DNA of 64,000 nucleotides, from the NCBI GenBank assembly GCA_907163375.1, contig CAJQUW010002130.1, positions 62,001-126,000 on the forward strand, given 5' to 3'. The notes beneath the pieces are model-generated. The model saw only the letters and a list, made by a program, of their open reading frames with translations, was not told the DNA's origin and ran no database searches. The DNA is from Prostheceraeus crozeri. Lineage: Eukaryota > Platyhelminthes > Polycladida > Euryleptidae. The position numbers and the translations under genes are program-made. This document shows positions 46,101 through 58,142 of the stretch, piece after piece. The first letter of the stretch is position 1; each line of letters opens with the position of its first letter.

Positions 46101-48120
46101 TCTCTATAATTCTAATCTCTAATAATATCTCTAAAAAAGCAAAATGTATTTATTGATGGTGTGAATTTAATGACAGGATCAGTTTACATGTGAAAAACGT
46201 AGCATTTGAATGATGTCTGACTTATCTTTGTGGCATATCTTTCAAGACATATCATTACCTATTCAGTATTTTGTCAGCCACTATGTGTGGGACCCCGCTC
46301 GTCTGGGTTTGAGTGTTCAGTGAACTAGTTCACAACTAGACGAGTACCTGCTGATGACTGACGGACTGCAGTATTATGTTTTATATCCCTTAATCGGTAG
46401 CTGAAGTAGTGATCGATGTATTGTATTTCAAATGAAGAAATGTGGGATTACATGAAGTATTATAGACGGATTAAAAAACTGGCGATAACAAATTCAAGTG
46501 AAGAAATAGTATTTTCCATATTTAGTCTTAGGTATAGTGTGTATAATTTCATTGCTTTCGGTGTAGTAGAGTGTCATTGTTTGCCTCCATTATCCACTTT
46601 CCACTTATCCACCATGTGTAGTGTCAGAATCGGTGTAGTAGCATTATAGTATTTCCATGTTTTACCTCCACTTTTCCAATTTTTATCCATCAATCTCCTG
46701 TTGTTTTATAATATCCATTTTTAATTTCCTTAACCTATGATGACCATTGTCCTATTGCATTTCCACTAACAGCATCTGCAGTCAGTAAGGTATATTAGAC
46801 GTCTGTTTTGAACATGTATGCGGCAGTGTTTGGAATCTATGGTATTAGTATATTAACAGTAAGAATGAGTAGTGTTACAAGTCTCAAGATTTCCACTTTT
46901 ACCGGATATTGGGCCAAAGCTGATCAATTTTAATTCGTTGCCACGAGAAAGCTGCATTGAGTTCTTTTAAGAACTGATTAATCCAATGGTTACAGTAGGA
47001 TTGCATCTGTACACTTGCGGATTGGAGAACGCCTTCAGTCCTCATTAGGACTACTTCAATTAATAATTTGAATTAGTAAGCATTATATTCTATTATAAAT
47101 GGCTGCTGGGATGATTTTCATCATCGTATGAAAATTCAAAGCACATCACCTTTGTGTGCGTAAAAATCTTAAATCTCTATGTTCTGTTATCTAGGTACAT
47201 TGGGTCTTTCATTTACCTGTTTGAATAAGTGATTTTCACTATAATTATGACACACGAAATTATGACGGCAATAAATGTTATCAAGATTCGTGTATTATAT
47301 AGACATATAAAGGTCTACAATGTACGTATGTACATGTGAATGCAACATGTATATCAGCCGCTCCAGTCACTGAACAGTCATTCTGCCAATATGTGACTTG
47401 CAGAGCGGCATGCATCTAATGTATTGAAATAAGATACAAAAATTCGATATACTGAGAAAGAGAGAACAGAATTATAATTTTTTGATTTTTTAATTTTTCG
47501 AATTTTAAAAGAGAAGGAAGAGAATATTAGGCCAGTGATAGACTAAACGGCCAATCTTGAGAGCGGCTGACCGATTTTTGAAATGTCAGAAATCTATGGT
47601 ATCACGAGCGTACAACAAAAGTATTTATTGTGATTATTGATTGTCATATAGAAATGGAAACCAAGTGACAAAGGGTGTCAACGAAAGCGCACTCCTTTGG
47701 CTCAGTGCGAACTATAGCAGCTAATTTAAGAGCTGTTCACGGAAGGAAAGTTATTACTATATTAGCATTGAAAAAGTGGCGATGACACGTTGTGGCTAAT
47801 TTTCTGTCTTACAACAACAGCTCTGACATGCTCATCAATCTAAGTAGCTGTCACGCCCCAACAGGTTGTTGTTCCTTCAATCACGTGCAGAATTGGAACA
47901 CTAGAATGTACGTTTGATGATATCCTGCTCCCACAAGTTGACGCAATGATATCTCATGGTTGGAATATGAAGATATATGCATTGCAAGAAACCTCACATA
48001 CAAAACGTATTTTCAAATTTCTATTTCGGTGCGTTTGTTGCTATGTATTATGTTGGCTATTATGTGGAAACCGCATTACATTTAGCTCTGTAAATCCAAT
48101 AATTTCTTCTGCTTTCATAT
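43128..48120. other. unannotated DNA, about 5 kb
   Basis: No gene is seen. A small perfect hairpin occurs at 44979-45012 (12-bp arms, 10-nt loop). 45905-45985 has the densest 'aattaattgattgattattg' cluster. 47035-47050 (agtcctcattaggact) is a 16-bp palindrome with a near-identical counterpart at 53811-53826. Confidence 0.45.
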
Positions 48121-48682
48121 TAGTCCGGCAGCCAGAACGAGTTTTTGCAGGAAACGAAATGAAATTTTGTATGATTAAACGAAAAGTACTAAGCCCAGAG
48201 TCATAATTTTTGGCATGGAATGTTTTCAGGTCATTTCCCTATGATGTGCATGTGCTTTTCTCATGCATCTTATCGGCAATGTATGTGAGAATGTGGCTGA
48301 ATGTGGATAAAGTTGCTTAAAATGTTTGTGTTTGCCGACATTAAGAGGCTCGCCAAATCTAAATGTGTTTAGTTTTATACACAGGGGTGCATGAAAATGA
48401 AAGGAAATTACCTGAAGACATTCCATGCCAAACAATTATAACTCTTGGCTTAGTATTTTTTGTTTAATCAGAGAAAACATACAAAATTTCATTTTTGCCA
48501 AAAACTGCAATCTGCGTCTCATTGGATTTACATGTGTTTTTCTTTGATCCTGTCTGACAAGAAGGACTCACTAGAACTCGGCAGACGTGCAGATTCGTAG
48601 TAGGCATATGGTGTACATCATTCTGTAAAAGTCTCACTTTCGTCCTCGTTCCTTGCAGAAACTCGTTTTGGTTGCCGGACTA
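48121..48682. mobile_element. GTCCGGCAG foldback element, copy 4 (left arm deleted internally)
   Basis: Ends TAGTCCGGCAGCCAGAACGAG and ...GGTTGCCGGACTA match copy 2. The left arm jumps from 'gcaggaaacga' to 'aatgaaattttgtatg', missing about 150 bp that are present in the right arm. The loop is the reverse complement of copy 2's loop, so this insertion is in the opposite orientation. TA is present at both ends. Confidence 0.85.
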
Positions 48683-48756
48683 TATCTTCGATAAGGATAA
48701 AAAATAAACAGACGTCTCATTTTGTTCAACCGCATTTTCAATTTTTCATTTCGTAG

Positions 48757-48936
48757 ATTGTGGTCGAACCAAATGATCGGGACATATCTCGGACTCTGTT
48801 AAATACTGACTTCAATTCTTACGGACAACACATAAAGTCAGGAAGCAGGTCGGTTTGGAGGCGACTGGAAGCGAGGACGGTGGATGAAGAAGAAGAAGGA
48901 AATTTCACTGAGGAAGTCTGTCGACATCATGGAAAG
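48757..48936 (+). CDS. candidate internal exon of an unidentified gene
   Basis: The 180-bp interval is open in one frame (starting VVEPNDRDISRTLLN and ending FTEEVCRHHGK), preceded by a pyrimidine-rich stretch and tag acceptor (ttttcatttcgtag) and followed by a gtacgc donor after AAAG. It is exactly 60 codons, so skipping it would keep frame. Its base composition is higher in G and C than its surroundings and it contains an acidic run (EEEEG). No partner exons are evident within several kilobases and no family is recognised. It starts 75 bp after a foldback element. It could be chance. Confidence 0.35.
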
Positions 48937-49996
48937 GTACGCTCATTTCGGTTGTAAGTAGGAATTCTCCGATAACCAAAAATGCAAGCAAATGCAGTGT
49001 GAATGTAAAGACATATCTAATATGCAGGCTCACAGTACGTGCACGCGACTCACAATGCTAAATTTATCCACGTTTATTCGTCAGTGACCTTTAAAAGTGA
49101 CAATTAAAAGCAAAATTCCATCTGCTTGCAAATACACTAATGCGACTTGTTTAGAATTTCCGGGATTGGGTAGCAATTTTTGGAATGCCGAAAACCCTAA
49201 TAATTGAAGTGTGAATTCTACAACTGTTATATTTATTTGCTCTGTCTCTCTCTCGCTAATATCCGTTCTATAAATAGAAATTCTGAATATCAAATCCAAC
49301 TCTTAAATACTTGAGTTTTTAGTTGAATAATGAATCCCTAATGATTATTCATCATGAAACGTTATATTTAAATTAGTTATTTACACAACAAGTGGAAAGT
49401 ATCCAGCTTTATTGCATTTTTTGAGATCAACATGTCTATGCACGAGCCCGAAGGGGTCCACAATTAAGCTGGATATCTTTGCACGAGTTCTGTAAGTAAC
49501 TTTATATTTCACAGAACTACCAGAATCTATGATCATGATCCTTAACATGATTTGAAAATCAAACCAAAGCAATTTTGAAATCAGATAGCCTGCTTCTCTG
49601 TCCTATTATGTCAATAATTATGCATCCGCGATATTTCGCGCAAATTCTATGCATGATTTTCGTTGTAGAGGATGAAAAACTTTCTATGTTCCAATGTATT
49701 TCAATGAAGGAGTGCAATAAAGACTGTTTATTGCACTCTTTGAAATTTATGCACACTTTGGAAAGCATAAACTATATTATGGAAGCAATAATCATAGAGA
49801 TTATAGCACTGTGAAATATAAAGTACATGTATTTGTGAGTAGAATACTCACTATCCATACCAGACGGGGGGAGGACGATGTGATCCCTATTTCGCATCAT
49901 TGTTGTGCCTGTCTTAAATGTGAAGCGTCGGACAATGGCATCAATTTTCAATATGAACACCTACTTACTTGAGTTACTTGAATGGTCTGTATTTCA
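48937..49996. other. unannotated DNA
   Basis: No further exon can be supported. Minus frames at 49081-49299 and 49772-49960 have weak splice-like edges only. Confidence 0.4.
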
Positions 49997-50400
49997 TCAA
50001 GTGGAGCGCCACTGATGCAGACCGTCACCATTTCTTCTCCAAACATCGCGGTCCATCGCAATCCTCATCCAGGTTCTTCCATGTTGCCCTCGGAGGGGAT
50101 CATCCATCTTATAAGAGGTCTTCATATTTTCCGTGGATAGTTGTAGGATACCAACAAGTCGTCCGTAGTGTCCATCGGTTGTCCTTCATTTTAGCTACGT
50201 GCCCTGACTATCGATGTTTCACATAGTGGATGTGCTAGACCGCATCCATTACTCCTGATTTCTTTCTGATGACACTTGAACGAATATGCCGCTTCTTCGA
50301 AGTGCGCGTCATTCTGAGTTCCATCGCTCCCTGTGCCGTTAAGATCTTAACTCCGACGTTCTTGGTAGACAACTATGTCTCCGAAGCGTAAGTCATAAAA
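49997..50400 (-). pseudogene. RTE-type LINE, C-terminal end of the ORF
   Basis: From about 50400 downward the minus strand reads YASET, a stop, then STKNVGVKILTAQGAMELRM and HIRSSVIRKKSGVMDAV. After shifts of frame come SGHVAKMKDNRWT and then GRTWMRIAMDRDVWRRNGD, ending QWRST before a stop at 49997-49999. This is the conserved C-terminal block of RTE-like LINEs (YG/ASETW..., AQRAMERRM..., GHVARM.D.RW..., W.R.A.DR..WR...). At least one in-frame stop and two frameshifts make it a relic. Upstream reverse-transcriptase sequence is not recognisable. Confidence 0.75.
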
Positions 50401-53400
50401 TATAATACTATAAATGTAAGCTATGTAAATGCTATAGAAACCTGACATTGAATCATTTCATGGACACCGAATACTCTAGAAATTCAAATGTTATATACAT
50501 ACTTATTATGCATTTATGTACATTTCTTCATAATAAACTTCAGACCATACATAATTTGCACCGTAAACTTCACAAAGTTCTGAGCAATAGTTTGCATATT
50601 TAGGAGGGAGAAGAATCGCCCTGGGATATCGATGCGATGCAGAGCCCCAGTATGCATAGGAATAAATTCTTAGGTCACTCTATTTGTACATTCTCACATG
50701 TGCAATCTGCGGTTCATGAAACTCTCACAGAAACCTCCATTTTCAATCAGCGCATTCCCTCGTTATTGAAGATTTTCTCATGGCATAAAAACTGCTTGAA
50801 ATTAGAAGGAAAAGCACATGTGATAAAACTGCAAATCATTTGCATGCCATAAAATGTTTACTCCATTTGCGGAACTCATAATTCAATGTTTCCACTGCTT
50901 CACATCTCTTAGCAATGTGGAGTTAAATATGATTGATGTGACAGATTTAGCAGATGCATTACACGTTTAAAAGATGAAATAAAAGTAAACAAAACAAATT
51001 ATTCTCAGAGTAGTTTGTACATCTGAATATATGACGGTTCATTTATCAAAAATGTTGTTGACATTCAAGAAAAATTCGTTAACTGAAATGCTTTCACAAA
51101 TCTTATTTAATATTCTTTTACGCGAATGCCTTATGGACGTCTTCATGCATTTTTCGCCGGCAAGAAAGTTAAATGATGTCCACATGACAAACTGACATAA
51201 AATAGACATCATGCAAACGACGCTTGAGTGACACATTAATGGAACAATCTCGATGAAGGCGTTTTTTCTTGCAGCAAATTTGAAAAGAAATTCATAGACC
51301 TTGCGTGAGTAAACAGCTTTAAAATCTTTCAAATGACTTTCCATGCACGGAACGAGCATCACAAGTCCTTTTTAAGTAGCAGAGAGCACATTTGCGTTGG
51401 AAATGTCACTAGCTTTAGATTTCTTTAATTTTGTGAATATCATTAATTATTGCAATTCAATTTATTGCGAGCAAAACTCTTGGATGTGAGGTACCTGCAC
51501 GACGGAATGAAATTAGCATCGATAGTAACTTCTTCAAAGTAATTTTCATTTGCATTAAATATATCATTAAGAGATATGAACTTCGCCAACAGTTCTAAAA
51601 ATAAGTTGATGAAGGTTTTAGTTGCAGTCGTACGGAGGCGCTTTATGATCTAAAGAAGTCAGAGAATTAGCTTCGAAGTGAGGGAAAAAACCGAGGCGCA
51701 AAAGTTTGAAATTCATTGTATGAAGCGCTAAAACAAATGAACTGAAGATGGCGTGACTTGGCAAGCGTCATTGTAGGCTGCAGCCTATATTATGCAATAT
51801 CACTTGAAGGAACAGAAGGACATGACATTAACTCTATTTTCCCCGGGCGGTGCTCTCGGACATATTCTGATATTGAATTTTTATATGAATGATAGCAATA
51901 TACTTCAAGCACTACTCATGACAATTTTATAAGTAGTAATGTCAGCTTTATGCTATGAATAGTAGATCCCAAGTCATAGAATAGACAGATGATCATTAAT
52001 CACAGTCTGTTTGCCGCACCATCATTTGGATTCAGTTGCTTTAACTTTCTTCATGATGTAAAACTGCAGGATAGGTATACTGTAAACCGCACGCTCCTAA
52101 TGGTGCCTCCTTGGTCTAAACGTTGTGAATTTCGGAGCATAACAATAGGAGTGGAGGAGCTAAATTCTACAGATCAATCCCTAGTGCTAGGTGAACCCCT
52201 AATTCAACGACGCTGTCGTGTCGTAAGTAAGTCTTTATATAAAGATGATTGAAAATGTCCTAGAGTATCTTATTCCAAAGCTCCTAATTTGACGATGCGT
52301 GATCATGGCAGAGTAGCTGCACGAAATGCATCGCACTGAATTTGGAGTTTTCTGAAACAAAGCAGCTGGCCATCAAAAGGCTGTCCTCCTCTCCAGATGA
52401 TAAAAAGAGCCCGTTGTGTTGATCCAGATGCTTACTAACATTCGGGGTCTTCTAGTGGTCTTGATTAGAGGGTTGCATTCGGAGTGTTTTTTCAGCTTAC
52501 TTTAGGAGTACACGGTTTACAGAGTATATGACGGCAGAAGCGAAGATTTTGAATTGCTAACTATAGCAGCAGAAACTGATGTCACAATTGGAACGAGCGT
52601 ATGCCAATGTGTAATTCGGTAACTTTGGGGGCAATTGGATTACGGGATTATTGAAATTAGAGAGGCTTCAGGAACCCTGGGCTTTTGGAAATCAAAATCC
52701 GCCCGGGTAATAGTCCTAAACTCACACAGGCACGCTTGTAGATGTGCCTGCATAATCCAGTCATGGTCCACCTCTGTTCAAAGCACCAGGGCCACCTTTA
52801 TCGGGAGTGCTTAGACTCGGACCCGTCATCTATTAGTTTCTTCTGAATGATGGTGCTATATATTTGATAAAGCTTATGAATTCGAGTTTGATTTATTCTG
52901 CAAACTAAGAATAGCCCGATAAAAATAGATTGAGTGATAGATAGCAGTCGGTAGGAAAAGGAACCTGACAGCAAAATCTGTTAAACCAATTTCAAGCAGT
53001 AAGAATTGGCAACATCTAAAACTCAGTCAGTCACAGTGTCATCAAGTTATTTTCTAAATTTAAGTTTTGAACCATGTTCATGCTTCATTTTCTTATGCGA
53101 AAAATTCATCGAATTCGATAATTCATGTTTAAAGGGTTGTATGATTATTGTCGCTTTATTTTAGATCACGACGTAGCGTCTGCTTTACAGACGTCTATCG
53201 CGACATTTGTTCGGAACCTGACTAGGATGAATCTTTACTTACGTCGCATTGACTCCTACATTGCGTGTTTTGGATCAAAGTAATTCCTCATATTCTAGCC
53301 ACGATTAGGTTTACCAGTTTCAAGCTCGTTTCTGTTCGAAAATGTCAGACCTGTGGACACCCTGCCTCGGTCGACTGAGGCTCTTACCACGAGGCTTTGT

Positions 53401-55636
53401 CTCCTCCTTTCTTCCTCAACTAATGGTTCGAATAATGGATCATTCGGAGGAACAGGTCAAGTTCAGTTGACATGCTGAAAGTCACCCATTGGCTCAAACA
53501 TGGCTGATAGGTCAAGCACTTTGAAAACTGCGAACTATGTTCTTAAGTCGATGCACATCGAAAGATTTAATCAATACAAATGTTTTGAAACCTTTTCTCC
53601 TTTTTAGTAAATGAAAAGTGCTTTGAAAATGTTTCATTTCAATCGATTGTATTGCATTATTCAATGGACCAATTCATTGCAGAGCGCTCCATAAATAGTT
53701 GGAAAGTAGTTAAAACAACAATATCGTGCAGGAAGTTTTCGCAAGCTATTATTTAGATATTTTGCTTCCTTGTTCATATTAATGTACTAGTGTTCCAGTA
53801 AGGGTCTAGTCCTCATAAGGACTGATAGTACTCTCCCGATCAGCCAAATTCTTTCTCCCTAATTTGAATAACGTGTTTCAATGCGCCTCAAATGCGTTTT
53901 GCAATCACTGGAGATCGAATCTCTGATCACTCGCTGATCAATATGATTTCATTCCTGTCTTATCAAAGATTCCAATCGATTCAAATCGTCAGAAGGACTG
54001 ATTCATCGATTGAATACTGAACAATAAGCATGTTCTTTGAGCACTAAAAATGCTCGGAGTTCATGCTCCCCTCGTCATACACTGAAGTTCGTCCTTCAAA
54101 TACTTACCCAAATGCACAATTTTCGACAATTTTCCGGACTGCTCGATGTAAAAAACGATTAGAAATGCTTTGTCCAGACTTCAGCCAAAGCTGAAGTCGT
54201 CCTTCATTGAATTATAATGGAACAACTGCTTCGACCACCAAACAACACGTGACTACATATTCTTCAAGTGACAACGTTTCAATGACCACTGTAGTCTCAC
54301 CATTTGTGTCGCTCGGTCAGATTCCACTCCGTTGGCCGCTTGCGACCCCATTTGTCAAGCTATACTTTGGACGTCTCCAAGCTGTTGTCCTGCAAAGATT
54401 TGAACCTCCTGAAAGTTCAGAGAAGGAGATGGAGAGCTACGACTCTGATGATGCAGCGATTTAACCTACAAGAAGTCAGCCTCGACTTGCATCTTTTTCA
54501 CTAGGCAAATGTCTGTCATTACTATTTCTACGTAGACACTTTAAATTGATGGTTTTCTGTATGAATTGCAGATGTACATGTCACACTTACCTTTTCGCTT
54601 GGCACTGCTGTGAATTCAGTTGCTATTTCTTGTTCTAGTGATTTTTGTAACTTAAAACATTGTTCTTTGATGTCCCACACGTTCCATTATTGGGGCAATT
54701 GAAAAGTAAACAAAGTTGTTATTATTTTGTCATGCTGACAGCTGCGGAACTTCTTGACTTCTGCATCCACCACAATAGGAATCCATGGACTGTCAGCTCT
54801 TCAGTCTCAGGGGTTAACTTATTAGTCCTGAATCTGTTCCAGCTGATAACTAATGCTTCATGCGACTATCAACAAAGCAAATCATATTCATCATTACAGA
54901 GAGTGACATCTAAAGTAGAGTTTATAAAACATGGCTTGGATGTAAAATCAAGACTTTAAAACCATGCATAAAAGCGTGAATTTGAAGTTGTGTTTTTGCT
55001 CGTATAACACTGCTATTCAATTGATATCATAAACCACATCTCATTCACAAAATTGCAATGTACGGCTTTCGAGTCTCACGGTAATGGGTCGAAGGTCATG
55101 AACATTAGGTTATTCCATGAAGTAGATGAATGTGCAATCAGTGACTAAGAAATCCTTCTTAACACCATTGAATGACATTCACGAAGACTGGTATTATGCT
55201 ATCAAAGTCGATATTTATTAGTTTGCATCAGTAAATCTTTTTCCTGCGATCCTGCATCAAATCCACCTGCTGGATCGCATGCATCAAATTACTAAAAGTC
55301 TGGAGCTCAGCAGCAAATTCGTCCAGAAGTTAATCATAGAATCCGTTAGGGGGAAGAGAATTGAAACATGCGGCAGTTGTTTGTCCGTAAGGCCTTCATT
55401 TATTGTAAATGTCATGATATCAGAATTCATTTCATATAATTGAGAATGTAAATTTGATGAAAATCCTGAATAAATCTAGAAGTATCTCTTCAGAAATCCA
55501 ATCGCAGCTGTTGTAATGAAATAATGTCATTTCGTAAAATTAATTTTATCAAAGTAATAGTGAAATTCTATATGCGCTTTTGTTACTGCTGCATTGATCT
55601 GGTATCCCATGAATGGATGAAATTCGACATATTTTA
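50401..55636. other. unannotated DNA, about 5.2 kb
   Basis: No gene or bounded element that I can support. Frames at 51039-51362 (minus), 54207-54464 and 54660-54959 (plus) are unrecognised. A short hairpin lies at about 53178-53197. Confidence 0.45.
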
Positions 55637-55796
55637 AACGCAAGCATTATGATGATTAAACAATGCTTGCAGATGCTTAAGTAGACGTCGGCGCACAACT
55701 TATAGGTCTACAGACACTGCTTAAATACCAAATGAAGAATAATGGAAAGTTTTAAGATAATTATGAAAGCCGTGAACCTCTGACTATTAGCAGCAC
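55637..55796 (+). repeat. direct duplication flanking copy F, left unit
   Basis: About 160 bp align with 56324-56486. Shared in order are 'aacgcaag', 'aatgcttgcagatgctta', 'ataggtctaca', 'gaataatggaaagttttaag' and 'ataattatgaaagccgtg'. The left unit runs directly into copy F. Confidence 0.8.
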
Positions 55797-56301
55797 CACC
55801 GAATTAGACAGATCGTCTCTTCTTCTGCTTGACTAGAAAGGAAGCACTGGAACATGTGACGCTAATGAAATGGCACATTCTGCTGACATAATGCCATAGC
55901 AATCGAGCAATGAGCAGGCCGTTCGACATTAAACACGCCAAATTGTGCGACGATTCAGTGACTGTTATCACACGGCAAAGAGAGACAGACTATATCAAGT
56001 TCTACAGAGAAGTTAGTGAAGTTATTTGCTGCTATCCTTTTTAATGATGATCGGATGGACCAATAGTATTGAGAAACCTTTTGCGCAATGATCTGAATTT
56101 TACGAATCTGAAAGAATCGTGGCAATCGGAGCATTTTGAAGGAATTCACAGCAATCCGCAAGCGGCGCACGACTATTTTTACATCTATGTAAGGCATTGA
56201 AAATTTCTTTCTGCCCACTTCGTAAGTTCCTGCATGTGCCATCATTTTTAATCAGTTTGCACTTCTAGCAAAGTGATGCGCTTAAGCAATCTAATTCTGT
56301 G
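55797..56301 (-). mobile_element. CACAGAATTA-family element, copy F
   Basis: Same orientation as copy D. The left end is mutated (CACCGAATTAG) and the right end is TAATTCTGTG. The 505-bp body aligns with D over its full length, with short deletions. Flanking 8-mers agcagcac and actgcagt do not match, so no clean target duplication remains. The element sits between two direct copies of a roughly 160-bp flank. Confidence 0.85.
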
Positions 56302-56323
56302 ACTGCAGTAGACCTTTGTTGTC

Positions 56324-56486
56324 AACGCAAGTATTGTGATGACCAAACGATGCTTGCAGATGCTTAAGTAGACACTGGTCTACAAGTTATAGGTCTACAA
56401 ACACTGCTGAAATGCCAAAAGAAGAATAATGGAAAGTTTTAAGATAATTATGAAAGCCGTGGGCCTCTGACTGTTATCAGCACTCA
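56324..56486 (+). repeat. direct duplication flanking copy F, right unit
   Basis: Second copy of the flank at 55637-55796. It continues beyond the point where F interrupts the first unit, through 'cagcactcatgacagg'. Confidence 0.8.
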
Positions 56487-56846
56487 TGACAGGCTGCTTA
56501 GGTAATTTCTTCATTTTCAAGTCCCTTGCTTGTCATACTGATATCGTTTAATTACTGATGAACATCGGCACCTTGTAAAGACTACTCAAGAGAGAATGCA
56601 GCACCAGAGAACTCAACAGAGGTGATATTGACAGCTATTCATAATGAACTCAATGAGTTAATAGAAGGTCATTACCAATCCTTTCGGCAAAAGATGAAAC
56701 CATCGATAACATGCAGAAGCCATCGTGTATGGAGTTCTTGTATCAGTGTTGTTGCAGATAATCTTGTGATATGATTTAGATCCTTGCGTTGGATATGTTA
56801 TATAACTGTTATGTTGAAGATAGTGGGCGTCATGTTGATCTAGAGA
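56487..56846. other. unannotated DNA, probably LINE 3' flank
   Basis: Lies just downstream (minus strand) of the LINE stop codon and may be its 3' untranslated region; no tail repeat is recognised. Confidence 0.35.
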
Positions 56847-58142
56847 TCAATTAAGATCATTAAATGTACCTTTGAAGAATGTTCCTAACACCGACTCGGA
56901 AATAAGCGACGTACAGGAAAAGGTCATGAATGTGTCCTTTTTCAGCAATGTCATGAACGCTGTCAGATGTGTCATGAGAGATTTAAGACGACGCGTGGTT
57001 GAGCAGTGCGGAAGCACTATGTGGCGGACAGTGCGCGCACTCACTACAGGAAGACTTCAGAGGATGAGCTGGGAGATGACACTGCTTATACAGTTTCTTC
57101 GCTGCTCTAATTCTCATCTCCGTAAGACTCTCTAAGCAATCACAAGTACAATTCATGCCACAGATGATTCGATGTGCTCTTCTTTGCAGCCCTTCGAGAT
57201 CATTAGAAATGCAGGTAGGCATGCTAATGAACAATGCTCTAGCAGGCTACGAAGTAAGCTACTGTAAGCACAAAGAAGTTGCTGCTTTTCCGAAAAAGGT
57301 TTCAATACTCAGACAGTGGAGTCTCTGTACAAAAACTTTGGACGCATAATCGAACTGCAAATTCCACTCCAAAGTGCAAGTGCTAGTGCTACTCCAAACA
57401 ACACCGAGTATCTTATGAGTATCGACATATTCAACATCTGTGACATAACACGGCATGTAGACGGATGATTTCCTGAATACAATGCATTTTGATTTGTTCT
57501 CATTCAGTACTAGCTTCATTTTATTGTCCCATTGCATCATATTATCATGCTCTTCAAATACATGATGATTCTGTCCATTCTTAAACACAGGAGTACAAAC
57601 TGTAATATCATCGATGTTTTTCATCATACATGTGAAATTGTGAAGAGAGAACAGATTACCAGTTGCAACATTAAACAACATGGGTCCTAAAACAGAGCCC
57701 TGAGAAACGCCTGAAGTTACAGCAAGAGATTGACTCACAACCGAATTAACTCTCACACTTTGAGTTCGATAAGTACAACTTTACAAAGCATAAAAATGAT
57801 CGAGAAAATCAGTCTCTAAAAATCGACTTAAAATCACGGCATGGTCAATTTTGTCAAATGCCTTCGAGAAGTCCTAGGAGAACAGTTAAACTCAGGATAC
57901 CTCACTCAAGTCCAATAGCTTTGTTATATGGTCATGCAAAGATATTAATGCCATTGTGGTTGATGCTCCTCTTCACTCTCCATGTTGATTTATCCAGGCT
58001 TCTGTCTCTAACTTCTCACGTGAAAACTCAACGAAAATTGTTTCAAAAACTTTAGCAGGTATTGGCAAGAGTGAAATCAGTCGTAGGTTTGTTATACTCC
58101 GTTTAGGTTTGGTTTCTGTCATTTTTATGGAGATTTCGACTA
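56847..58142 (-). pseudogene. LINE reverse transcriptase relic, Jockey/CR1-type
   Basis: Reading downward from 58142: SITNLRLISLLPIPAKVFET (RT start), INQHGE then STTTMALISLHDHITK, DFSKAFDKIDHAVIL at about 57873 (first catalytic Asp region), SGVSQGSVLGPMLFN near 57720, NIDDITV near 57610 in place of the usual YADD, and LNENKSKC with KILGV. After that LEGLQRRAHRIICG is near 57180 and FFKGTFNDLN is before the stop at 56847-56849. Several in-frame stops and frameshifts occur, and the F/YADD motif is altered. The 5' half (endonuclease) is absent: the relic ends where a Tc1 element begins at 58143. It shares the RRAHRIICG motif with the fragment at 36.6 kb. Confidence 0.85.

Noticed and set aside
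49772-49960. minus-strand exon
   Set aside because: There is a gtatgg donor-like edge, but the acceptor side lacks a pyrimidine tract and the product resembles nothing.
54207-54464. 85-codon plus-strand gene
   Set aside because: Two overlapping frames are equally open and neither shows a motif, start context or splice sites.
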